NCBI GenBank assembly: GCA_002325645.1
Contig: DCSN01000084.1
Coordinates: 2,485 to 15,819, forward strand
Direction: 5' to 3'
Length of the DNA: 13,335 bases
DNA from: Pseudanabaena sp. UBA1465
GTDB taxonomy: Bacteria > Cyanobacteriota > Cyanobacteriia > Pseudanabaenales > Pseudanabaenaceae
Part shown: piece after piece, positions 1 through 6,011 of the stretch
How the letters are laid out: each line of letters begins with the position of its first letter
Position numbering within the stretch: position 1 is the stretch's first letter
The notes under the pieces: model-generated
Database searches by the model: none
Seen by the model: the letters and a program-made list of their open reading frames with translations, nothing else
Told to the model about the DNA's origin: nothing
Translations under genes and position numbers: made by a program

Positions 1-33
1 GGCGCAAATCAGGGCGCAAATCAAGGCGCAAAT
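1..33 (+). repeat. 12-bp tandem repeat encoding Gly-Ala-Asn-Gln
   Basis: The unit GGCGCAAATCAR occurs about 2.75 times in phase with the reading frame (GANQ-GANQ-GAN). It probably continues to the left of the window. It lies before the conserved EGY region and most likely encodes a flexible linker of variable length. Confidence 0.8.
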
Positions 34-1221
34 AATCCCATTGCCGTAGCCATGTCTCAGGGCAAGACGCAGCTAAGACTGTTTAAGACCTTGCCTGCGG
101 AAGATATGAAGCTAATCCAAGGGATTTTTGGGATTGAGACCTATTACCTCACAGAGTCGATTCCCTATCAAGAGGGGACGATTTTTAAGGGTAATTTACG
201 CGGTGAACCTGATCTGGTGCATGAGCGTCTATCTAAATCCCTGCGCGATCGCCTTGGCGATAAATACAATTTGTTTTTGGTCGAGGGACAAGACCGTAAG
301 CCCGTGGTGATTGTATTGCCAAATCGAGACATGGCTCTGGATAACAATACGATTCCTCAAAAAGTATTGATTGCGGTTTTGATTGTGGCAAACGGCTATA
401 CGGCTTTGAGTTTAGGAGCGCAGGTCGCAGGGATTCCCGCCGCCCAAACTGCTCAAGATTATTTAATGGGATTACCCTTTGCCCTTGGCATTGGGTTGAT
501 TTTAGGAATTCGTGAACTGACGATGCGGCTGATGGCGCGTAAATATCAAGTCAAGCTCAGTTTGCCATTTCTGTTGCCATCGTCCCAGTTAGGCTCCTTT
601 GGTGCATTCAGTCGCATTTACTCGCCTCTGCCCCATCGTGTCGCCCTATTTGACATTGCGATCGCGCCAGCCTTGGCAAGTGGCTTATTATCTTTGGTGA
701 TGTTGATTGTGGGTTTACGCCTATCCGCGATCGGGCTAGGCAGTATTGATATTCCGAGCCAAATTTTCCAAGCTTCAGTATTAGCAGGGACTCTAGCCAA
801 ACTATTTCTCGGTGAGGCTCTGCATAATAATTTTATCTCGCTCCATCCCCTTGTCATTTTGGGATGGCTTGGCTCGGCAATTACGGCTCTAAATTTGATG
901 CCTGCGGGACAATTAGACGGTGGGCGCATTGTTCAATCGGTCTATGGTCGTAGGATTGCTAGTTGGACAACCGTATTAACCTTAGTTTTCTTAGTGATTG
1001 CGACGGTGATCAATCCCTTAGCCCTCTATTGGGGAGGGATTATTTTGATCCTCTTGCGAGATCTGGAACGTCCGATGCTGAATGAACTTTCAGAACTCGA
1101 TGGCGATCGCGAAGTCTTTGGAGTCATTGCTTTGTTTTGGATGTTGGTAACGCTGCTACCCCTTACGTCAGGTGTTGCGGAGCGTTTAGGCATCGGCAGT
1201 GGTGGTGGACTCCTGCCTTAA
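1..1221 (+). CDS. EGY-type site-2 protease (M50) homologue, probable pseudoprotease, 5'-truncated by the window
   Basis: This polytopic membrane protein belongs to the site-2 protease/EGY family found in cyanobacteria and chloroplasts. The frame is open from base 1, so the ATG at 52 is probably internal. The visible start encodes a Gly-Ala-Asn-Gln repeat. Numbering from the ATG at 52, a soluble part carries the EGY hallmark GNLRGEP (47-53). Hydrophobic segments follow at about 104-125, 140-160, 200-222, 262-282, 305-336 and 356-372. The second metal-ligand motif is intact (NLMPAGQLDGG, 281-291, Asp289). Where HExxH should stand, just before ARKYQVKLSLPFLLPS, the sequence reads R154-E-L-T-M158, so both zinc-binding histidines are missing. 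Family membership is clear from these motifs. Loss of proteolysis is inferred, by analogy with plant EGY3. The gene ends in a terminator shared with the convergent SPFH gene. Confidence 0.88.
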   Translation, partial: GANQGANQGANNPIAVAMSQGKTQLRLFKTLPAEDMKLIQGIFGIETYYLTESIPYQEGTIFKGNLRGEPDLVHERLSKSLRDRLGDKYNLFLVEGQDRKPVVIVLPNRDMALDNNTIPQKVLIAVLIVANGYTALSLGAQVAGIPAAQTAQDYLMGLPFALGIGLILGIRELTMRLMARKYQVKLSLPFLLPSSQLGSFGAFSRIYSPLPHRVALFDIAIAPALASGLLSLVMLIVGLRLSAIGLGSIDIPSQIFQASVLAGTLAKLFLGEALHNNFISLHPLVILGWLGSAITALNLMPAGQLDGGRIVQSVYGRRIASWTTVLTLVFLVIATVINPLALYWGGIILILLRDLERPMLNELSELDGDREVFGVIALFWMLVTLLPLTSGVAERLGIGSGGGLLP

Positions 1222-1255
1222 AAAGAAGCAGCCTCTTTTGGGGCTGCTTCTTTTT
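1220..1255. terminator. Bidirectional intrinsic terminator between convergent genes
   Basis: Arms of 14 bp (1220-1233 and 1242-1255) pair perfectly around an 8-base loop. An A tract opens the stem and a T tract closes it, so the hairpin can terminate on both strands. It overlaps the stop codon of the EGY-like gene (1219-1221) and that of the SPFH gene (1254-1256, read on the minus strand), so it serves both convergent units. Confidence 0.9.
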
Positions 1256-2285
1256 AAACATTTTCTTGTGGTTTTTCTTTGCCATTAGGAGCAGCTTTTT
1301 CGGAATCAGAGGGTGGATTAAAAGGTTTGATTTCAGGCAGATTGCGTAAAGATGGGGGGATGTTGGTACTTGCGCCGAAGGGTTGCTTGACGATCGCCTC
1401 AGCCATCTTAGTATCCGTCATTGCTAATAGGGATTGAATTGCCCCTGGAATTGACTGGGGGTCCATAAATAAAACTTTGCTACTGGGACTCTGCCCGATC
1501 GCCTGTCCCATTTCTAGATATTTCTGCGCTAAAAGATACTGCACCGCCTCTTTGCCGTAGGGATGATCGGCGATCGCATCGGCAATGCGCTCAATCGATA
1601 AAGCCATCGCTTCAGTTTGCTCTAACTGCACCTGTCGCCCCGACTCCGCTAGAACTCGGTTGGAGAGTGCTTCTGCCTCGGCTTTTTTGATTTCCGAAGC
1701 CTTTTCCCCTTCAGATAGAGAAATCATCGCCTTTTTCTCGATTTCCGCCGCCTTTTGCTTTTCCATCGATTGCAGTACTGACGTGGGAATCGTGATTTCA
1801 CCCAATCTCACGCGTAAAACTCTAATGCCCCAGTCCTTAGTATCATTAGAGATTCCTTCTAAAATCTCGCCATTAATTCGCTCCTGTCCACCAATAATAT
1901 TATCGAGATCGCACCGCCCAATCTGGGTTTGGATCTGGGTTGCTAGGGACACAATTAGAGATTTATCGACATTCTCAATGTTATAACGCGCTTTTTTGAG
2001 ATCGTTAATTTGCCAATACATTACGCCACTAACGCTGACACTGACGCTATCGGAGGTTGTGCAGGGTTGCGGCGATATTTCCAGCACTTGCTCGCGGGCG
2101 CTTTTAACCAAGGTGACGCGATCGAGAAATGGTAAAACGATATTGATCCCTGGTTCTATCGTTTTTTGATATTTACCAAACCTCTCCACCAGTGCGATTT
2201 GACCTTGTTCAATAATCCGAAAGGAGCGATAGATATAAGTGCCACTTAAAAGCGCAAAGACAATACTGAAAATTGTTGCTTCCAT
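1254..2285 (-). CDS. Stomatin/paraslipin-like SPFH (band 7) membrane protein
   Basis: This 343-residue membrane-anchored scaffold protein is of the stomatin/paraslipin/QmcA type. An N-terminal hydrophobic helix (about 3-18) is followed by the SPFH domain (about 20-185), with the typical start IIEQGQIALVERFGKY and GINIVLPFLD (47-55). A charged Ala/Glu/Lys-rich coiled coil follows (about 172-235) and then a conserved helical segment (250-300). The last 40 residues are polar and Pro-rich. Such proteins form large rings at the membrane and often influence membrane proteases or lipid domains; the specific role here is unknown. No NfeD partner gene is adjacent. The start has an AGAGG ribosome site 7 bases upstream of the ATG. 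A possible extended -10 promoter lies at 2341-2349, and a UUCG-class hairpin sits in the leader. HflK/HflC and prohibitin are less likely, given length and single-gene context. Confidence 0.88.
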   Translation of the reverse strand: MEATIFSIVFALLSGTYIYRSFRIIEQGQIALVERFGKYQKTIEPGINIVLPFLDRVTLVKSAREQVLEISPQPCTTSDSVSVSVSGVMYWQINDLKKARYNIENVDKSLIVSLATQIQTQIGRCDLDNIIGGQERINGEILEGISNDTKDWGIRVLRVRLGEITIPTSVLQSMEKQKAAEIEKKAMISLSEGEKASEIKKAEAEALSNRVLAESGRQVQLEQTEAMALSIERIADAIADHPYGKEAVQYLLAQKYLEMGQAIGQSPSSKVLFMDPQSIPGAIQSLLAMTDTKMAEAIVKQPFGASTNIPPSLRNLPEIKPFNPPSDSEKAAPNGKEKPQENV

Positions 2286-2306
2286 TGGTGAACCTCTTCT
2301 AGCAAA

Positions 2307-2332
2307 ACGGTCTGCGCTTCGGCACAGACCGT
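2307..2332. repeat. Hairpin with TTCG loop in the SPFH leader
   Basis: Arms ACGGTCTGCGC and GCACAGACCGT pair over 11 positions with one C-A mismatch around a TTCG tetraloop. On the minus strand it falls about 22 bases before the SPFH start codon, so it would be in that gene's 5' leader. The TTCG loop is on the plus strand; the minus-strand transcript would have CGAA instead. It could be a leader structure or an inserted repeat. Confidence 0.6.
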
Positions 2333-2340
2333 AACCGTAA

Positions 2341-2349
2341 ATTATACCA
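2341..2349 (-). promoter_or_regulatory. Possible extended -10 promoter for the SPFH gene
   Basis: Read on the minus strand the bases are TTGGTATAAT, a consensus -10 hexamer preceded by the TGN extension. No good -35 lies at 16-18 bases, which extended -10 promoters tolerate. Transcription would start near 2335, about 50 bases before the start codon. The hexamer straddles the edge of the palindromic element at 2344-2447. Confidence 0.4.
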
Positions 2350-2447
2350 ATTAAAAAAATGACAACGCCATTTTTTTAATTCTCAAAACCTTACTGGGTT
2401 TGCTTTTGAATTCACTGAAGTGTTGGCTCACTTCAGTGAATTGGTAT
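2344..2447. repeat. Compound palindromic element with terminal inverted repeats (MITE-like)
   Basis: A 104-bp unit is closed by the inverted repeats ATACCAATT (2344-2352) and AATTGGTAT (2439-2447). Inside are a perfect 13-bp hairpin (2349-2361 with 2369-2381), a small 5-bp hairpin (2386-2390 with 2397-2401) and a perfect 14-bp hairpin (2409-2422 with 2429-2442). The outer hairpins abut the basal stem ATACC/GGTAT without a gap, so a multi-arm junction can form. TTA stands on both sides if the ends are taken as TACC and GGTA, which could be a target duplication or chance. There is no coding capacity. It may also terminate ftrV transcription. Confidence 0.65.
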
Positions 2448-2455
2448 TAGCTGTA

Positions 2456-2680
2456 TTAGCTGGCTACTTCTATTTCGTGATCGCCTAAATGGGTCACAAA
2501 CCTAGGGGCAAATCTGACTTCATAGGGATAGTTGGGGCTGATCGGACGACCATGCCACTCTGTATGGATACGCACAACTTCTCCTTCGAGTCCTGTAATG
2601 TCAAAGGATTGACCTTTGTGTTCAGGGTGATGGAAGACATTTAATGATGTTTTGACACGAACGCGATCGCCAACTTGCAT
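2456..2680 (-). CDS. ftrV: Ferredoxin-thioredoxin reductase, variable (alpha) subunit
   Basis: This 74-residue protein is the variable subunit of ferredoxin-thioredoxin reductase. The enzyme passes electrons from photosystem I via ferredoxin to thioredoxin. The catalytic subunit (FtrC, with the 4Fe-4S cluster and redox disulphide) is not in the window. The fold is an SH3-like barrel: the start VGDRVRVK, the VFHHPEHKGQSFDITGLEGEV stretch (15-35) and TEWHGRPISPNYPYEVRF (40-57) match the family along its whole length. There are no cysteines, as expected for this subunit. The size is normal for cyanobacteria. It stands alone, with the rsfS terminator upstream and the compound palindrome downstream. 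A possible promoter lies at 2718-2747. Confidence 0.93.
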   Translation of the reverse strand: MQVGDRVRVKTSLNVFHHPEHKGQSFDITGLEGEVVRIHTEWHGRPISPNYPYEVRFAPRFVTHLGDHEIEVAS

Positions 2681-2717
2681 AAATTTTGATGGATCTCAAT
2701 ATAAACGATATGGCTCA

Positions 2718-2747
2718 ATTATCGCTTGTCTGGGTTGCCAATGCCAA
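2718..2747 (-). promoter_or_regulatory. Possible promoter of ftrV
   Basis: On the minus strand, TTGGCA (2742-2747) and GATAAT (2718-2723) are separated by 18 bases and match the -35 and -10 consensus well. The predicted start near 2711 gives a leader of about 30 bases before the ftrV ATG. The site lies just after the rsfS terminator. Confidence 0.4.
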
Positions 2748-2753
2748 TTAATC

Positions 2754-2775
2754 AAAAAGCGGCGCTTTGCGCCGC
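2754..2775 (-). terminator. Intrinsic terminator of rsfS
   Basis: A perfect 7-bp GC stem, GCGGCGC (2759-2765) with GCGCCGC (2769-2775), encloses the loop TTT. On the minus strand it is followed at once by TTTTTG. It lies 12 bases past the rsfS stop codon. It is the shortest member of the GC-TTT-GC hairpin family in this window. Confidence 0.85.
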
Positions 2776-2787
2776 CCTTTAGCGGAT

Positions 2788-3207
2788 CTATTCAACAACG
2801 GGTAAAGCTACCTCTAGTTTGGGTGCATGTCCCCAAAATGCTTCTAGATCGTAATATTCACGCTCCTGCGCCATCATCGCATGGACAATTACATCGCCAT
2901 AGTCCAACAAAACCCATGAGCCATCTTGCTCACCTGCAATATTTCTCGGTCTGCGTCCAAACTTTTCTTTGAGTGCATCTTCAGTAGCAACGGCGATCGC
3001 CCGTACTTGCGCCTTAGAAAATCCTGAGGCGATCACAAAATATTCCGCCAGAGATGAAACTTCACCGATCGCTAGCATCACGATATTCTCCCCCTTGCGA
3101 TCGTCAGCCGCGATCGCGGCAGCCTGTGCCATTTGATAGCTTTGTTCTTGCTCTCTTTCACTAAGGTTAAGATCGGTGGGAGTGGCGATATCGGTTGCGA
3201 TGGTCAT
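2788..3207 (-). CDS. rsfS: Ribosome silencing factor RsfS (Iojap/YbeB family)
   Basis: This 139-residue cytosolic protein binds ribosomal protein uL14 on the large subunit and blocks subunit joining when nutrients are short. The Iojap domain covers about 24-130. It opens with YQMAQAAAIAADDRKGENIVML, continues with SSLAEYFVIASGFSKAQVRAIA (51-72) and GEQDGSWVLLDYGDVIVHAM (92-111), and ends with REYYDLEAFWGHAP (116-129). These are the family signature blocks. The first 20 residues are a variable Thr/Asp/Glu-rich extension. AGGAG lies about 14 bases before the ATG, a long spacing, so the exact start is less certain than the identity. It is bracketed by hairpins and appears monocistronic. Confidence 0.93.
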   Translation of the reverse strand: MTIATDIATPTDLNLSEREQEQSYQMAQAAAIAADDRKGENIVMLAIGEVSSLAEYFVIASGFSKAQVRAIAVATEDALKEKFGRRPRNIAGEQDGSWVLLDYGDVIVHAMMAQEREYYDLEAFWGHAPKLEVALPVVE

Positions 3208-3306
3208 AATTAGTTGATGTACTCCTGATTATTGAACTGGCGTAAATTATTTCGGACTATTGATATTGTAACTTGATCTCAAATATAGGACATAAAACCC
3301 AAATAA

Positions 3307-3335
3307 AGGTCGGCGGCGCTTTGCGCCGCCGACCT
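3307..3335. repeat. GC-TTT-GC palindrome between pheT and rsfS
   Basis: Arms of 13 bp, AGGTCGGCGGCGC and its exact complement, enclose the loop TTT. There is no T tract on either side, so it is a palindromic repeat more than a canonical terminator. Its core GCGGCGC-TTT-GCGCCGC is identical to that of the rsfS terminator and of the palindrome at 5879-5921. Confidence 0.85.
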
Positions 3336-3340
3336 ATTAA

Positions 3341-3368
3341 TTAAAAGGCGGTGCGATGCGCCGCCTTT
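3341..3368 (-). terminator. Intrinsic terminator of pheT
   Basis: Arms AAAGGCGGTGC (3344-3354) and GCGCCGCCTTT (3358-3368) form an 11-bp stem with one G-T pair around a 3-base loop. On the minus strand the stem ends in a T tract (TTTT then AATTAA). It lies 6 bases past the pheT stop codon. It is related to the GC-TTT-GC family but has GAT as loop. Confidence 0.8.
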
Positions 3369-3374
3369 ATTGAT

Positions 3375-5786
3375 TTAACTTCTTAATGTGGCTTGGAATT
3401 TCTCTTCGAGGACATCCCGCACTTTTTGATGAATAGGATTAATGTCGGCATCGGTTAAGGTGCGATCGCTGGCTCGATAGACTAATCTAAAGGCAAGACT
3501 GCGTGAACCTTCGGCGACCCCTTTGCCGATATATTGATCGAAAAGCGTCACCGAGTCGAGCAACTCACCACCCACATGGGTAATCGATCGCTGAATATCG
3601 GCAACCGTAAATCTGAGGGGCGCAAAGAAGGCAATATCGCGATCGCTACTAGGATAAGTAGAGAAAGGCTGGAAGGTGGGAATTGACTTCTTCATCATTG
3701 CATCGAGCAAGGTATAGAAATCTAACTCGAAGGCATAAATCTCATCGGGAAGTTCCTTTTCGGCGCGTAATTGGGGATGAAGTTGACCAAAGGTGCCGAG
3801 ACGTTCTCCTGAAATCCATAGTGACGCAGTACGTCCAGAATGCAATCTCGCATCTTTTTGATCGGGTTGATATTCCACATTTACCGAAAGATTGTGAAAA
3901 ACAGAATCGAGCAAACCCTTTGCTTCGTAGAAATTCAAAGGTTTAGAATCATGCTGCCATGTGCCAATGGTGCGATCGCCGCCAAAAATACCCCCAATGC
4001 GATCGGTCTCATCGCTACCCGCTTCATCGAGCCAGAACACACGCCCGATCTCAAAACCATTGAGGATGCCATTGCCTTGATTAATATTGAAGGCGCAAGC
4101 ATCAATTAAATTGGTAAGCAAATCCCCACGCAAGGCTCCATATTCGATCGCCACAGGGTTATTAATCTTGACCTGATGGGACTCCGTAGGGCTGCATAAA
4201 GACATATGCATGACTTCCGTTAAACCGACCGCACGGAAAGCCGCACGGATCATCCTGCCGCCTTCTTGATCGGCGGAAAGGAATCCGAATTCAGTTCTAG
4301 CGGGAAGAGTTTCTACAAATTTATCGTAGCCATAGATCCGCGCCACTTCCTCTACAAGGTCGATCTCACGCTCAATATCTGCGTAACGATAGGGAGGAAC
4401 CGTGACTTTCCAAGTGGCATAACTGCCTTCTTCGATTGGTTGCTTTTCTAGTTCAAAGGACAATACTTTCAAAGTCTGTTCAACTTCGGCTTCCGAGAGC
4501 AAAGGTAATGCGCTTTCTTCTTCGCGATCGACTTCCCCCAAGACTTGCCAAACTTTGGTTAAACGCAACTCAATGACCCGCACTTCGTGAGAACGAGCAT
4601 CCGCAATACTTTGCTCCACCACTTCGCCGCCAGCAAGTTCCACAATCATCTGGATCGCTTTTGCCGAAGCCGACTCGATCGCTGCCTGATTAACTCCGCG
4701 TTCATAGCGCGACGATGCTTCGGTGCGTAGACCTTGGGCGCGAGCAGAACGCCTTACGGTAACTTGGCTAAATAGAGCCGCTTCTAAAACAATATTGGTG
4801 GTTTTATCTGAAACTTCGGTATTTGCGCCGCCCATCACCCCTGCGATCGCGATCGGTTGTTCGCCTGAGGTAATCAAGAAGTTCTGACTAGTCAGGGTGC
4901 GATCGGCAGCATCAAGGGTTTTAATTTTTTCACCAGCATTTGCAAAGCGGACACCGATATTAATGCCATCGGGCAAAGTATCAGCATCAAAGGCATGGAG
5001 TGGTTGTCCCCATTCCAACAAAATGTAATTAGTAATATCCACAATATTATTGATGGAACGCATTCCCGCCGCTTCAATCCGTCGCTTTAGCCACTCAGGG
5101 GAAGGGGCAACCTTTACACCTGCAATTAATGTGCCAATATAAGCAGGACAAGCCTTTGAGTCTTCAACACTCACCCAGTTCGCAACCTTGATCTGAAAAT
5201 CCTTTGTTGCCACAGGCAAACGCACCTCTTTCCCCAATAAAGCCGCCACTTCACGCGCAATCCCCACCATACTAAGAGCATCCGCACGGTTAGCCGTCGA
5301 AGTCACATCAAGAATCGCGTCATCTAGCCCCAGCAGAGGACGCACATCTGCGCCAACGGTCACGCCTTCGGGGAACTCATGAATACCACTAGATTCCTTC
5401 GCCAATCCAATCTCGGCAAGGGAGCAAATCATTCCCTCAGAGCGCTCGCCGCGTAGCTTGGTGGGACGCAATTTTAGATCAATGGTGGGCAAATAAGTGC
5501 CGATTGTCGCCACAGGTACAAACAAGCCCTGTCTGGCATTAGCTGCCCCACAGACAATTTGTAATGGTTCGGGTGCGCCAATATCAACTTTACATACCTG
5601 TAATTTATCCGCATTGGGATGGCGCTCAGCCGTGAGGATGTGACCAACCACAACTCCCTCAGCCCATGTTCTGCGGTCTTCAATTGACTCGACCTCAAAG
5701 CCTGCCATGGTCAGTTTTTCATCTAGCTCTTGGGGCGAGAGATCGCAGTCTACAAGTTCACGGAGCCAATTCAGGGAGATACGCAT
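3375..5786 (-). CDS. pheT: Phenylalanine-tRNA ligase beta subunit
   Basis: This 803-residue subunit of the alpha2-beta2 enzyme charges tRNA-Phe and edits mischarged tyrosine. Domains run in the bacterial order. The N-terminal B1 segment starts MRISLNWLREL. A tRNA-binding OB fold follows at about 40-150 (HPNADKLQVCKVD at 56-68, GAANARQG at 80-87). The B3/B4 editing domain spans about 210-385 (NNIVDITNYILLEWGQPLHAFD at 246-267). B5 is at about 400-490 (ending VEEVARIYGYD), the catalytic-like core B6/B7 at about 495-690, and the C-terminal ferredoxin-fold anticodon-binding domain at about 708-802 (FSTYPSSDRDIAFF). Length is normal. The alpha subunit pheS is not adjacent, which is usual in cyanobacteria. 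No clear Shine-Dalgarno precedes the ATG. A consensus TATAAT lies 40 bases upstream. Confidence 0.97.
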   Translation of the reverse strand: MRISLNWLRELVDCDLSPQELDEKLTMAGFEVESIEDRRTWAEGVVVGHILTAERHPNADKLQVCKVDIGAPEPLQIVCGAANARQGLFVPVATIGTYLPTIDLKLRPTKLRGERSEGMICSLAEIGLAKESSGIHEFPEGVTVGADVRPLLGLDDAILDVTSTANRADALSMVGIAREVAALLGKEVRLPVATKDFQIKVANWVSVEDSKACPAYIGTLIAGVKVAPSPEWLKRRIEAAGMRSINNIVDITNYILLEWGQPLHAFDADTLPDGINIGVRFANAGEKIKTLDAADRTLTSQNFLITSGEQPIAIAGVMGGANTEVSDKTTNIVLEAALFSQVTVRRSARAQGLRTEASSRYERGVNQAAIESASAKAIQMIVELAGGEVVEQSIADARSHEVRVIELRLTKVWQVLGEVDREEESALPLLSEAEVEQTLKVLSFELEKQPIEEGSYATWKVTVPPYRYADIEREIDLVEEVARIYGYDKFVETLPARTEFGFLSADQEGGRMIRAAFRAVGLTEVMHMSLCSPTESHQVKINNPVAIEYGALRGDLLTNLIDACAFNINQGNGILNGFEIGRVFWLDEAGSDETDRIGGIFGGDRTIGTWQHDSKPLNFYEAKGLLDSVFHNLSVNVEYQPDQKDARLHSGRTASLWISGERLGTFGQLHPQLRAEKELPDEIYAFELDFYTLLDAMMKKSIPTFQPFSTYPSSDRDIAFFAPLRFTVADIQRSITHVGGELLDSVTLFDQYIGKGVAEGSRSLAFRLVYRASDRTLTDADINPIHQKVRDVLEEKFQATLRS

Positions 5787-5825
5787 TGGGAATTTATGAA
5801 GAAAGGAGTGTTAAGAAATATTCAG

Positions 5826-5831
5826 ATTATA
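5826..5831 (-). promoter_or_regulatory. Possible -10 box of pheT
   Basis: The minus strand reads TATAAT, exact consensus, 40 bases before the pheT start codon. No convincing -35 hexamer was found at the usual distance. A start near 5819 would leave a leader of roughly 33 bases with no ribosome site. Confidence 0.35.
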
Positions 5832-5878
5832 GTATTTTAGCAAAATCTGCACTCTGACGCTGAGCATTTGCAAGTTTT

Positions 5879-5921
5879 TAACAAGAGAATGGCGGCGCTT
5901 TGCGCCGCTATTCTCTTGTTA
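5879..5921. repeat. Long GC-TTT-GC palindrome downstream of cyaC
   Basis: Arms of 20 bases (5879-5898 and 5902-5921) pair around the loop TTT with a single G-T position (5891/5909). The inner 7 bp (GCGGCGC/GCGCCGC) are shared with the palindromes at 2759 and 3307, while the outer 12 bp are unrelated to them. No T tract follows on either strand. Confidence 0.85.
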
Positions 5922-5932
5922 GCTATTGAGTA

Positions 5933-5983
5933 CAGACAAATTTTCAAAAAGCTTGCTTTGCAAGCTTTTTGAAAATTTGTCTG
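5933..5983. repeat. Perfect 24-bp palindrome with TTT loop
   Basis: Arms 5933-5956 and 5960-5983 are perfectly complementary over 24 bases around the loop TTT. The inner part reads AAGCTTGC-TTT-GCAAGCTT and the outer part is AT-rich. This is the strongest hairpin in the window. It has the same GC-TTT-GC centre as its neighbours but none of their arm sequence. Confidence 0.9.
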
Positions 5984-5988
5984 GGTTT

Positions 5989-6009
5989 AAAAACAGCGCA
6001 AAGCGCTGT
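5989..6009 (-). terminator. Intrinsic terminator of cyaC
   Basis: ACAGCGC (5993-5999) and GCGCTGT (6003-6009) form a perfect 7-bp stem. On the minus strand the loop is TTT and the stem is followed by a T tract. It begins 2 bases past the cyaC stop codon. Confidence 0.8.
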
Positions 6010-6011
6010 AC

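Noticed and set aside
1137..1349. 70-codon plus-strand ORF across the end of the EGY-like gene
   Set aside because: It runs through the bidirectional terminator and overlaps two real genes in another frame.
1585..1986. 133-codon plus-strand ORF opposite the SPFH gene
   Set aside because: It is fully antisense to the well-supported SPFH coding region, its Ser/Arg/Ile-rich product resembles no family, and no ribosome site was seen.
3307..3368. Palindromes as a CRISPR-like array
   Set aside because: The units differ in length and sequence, there are no regular unique spacers, and no cas genes are present; they are hairpins and terminators.
3683..4109. Two overlapping plus-strand ORFs opposite pheT
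   Set aside because: Both are antisense shadows of the conserved pheT sequence, with no recognisable product.
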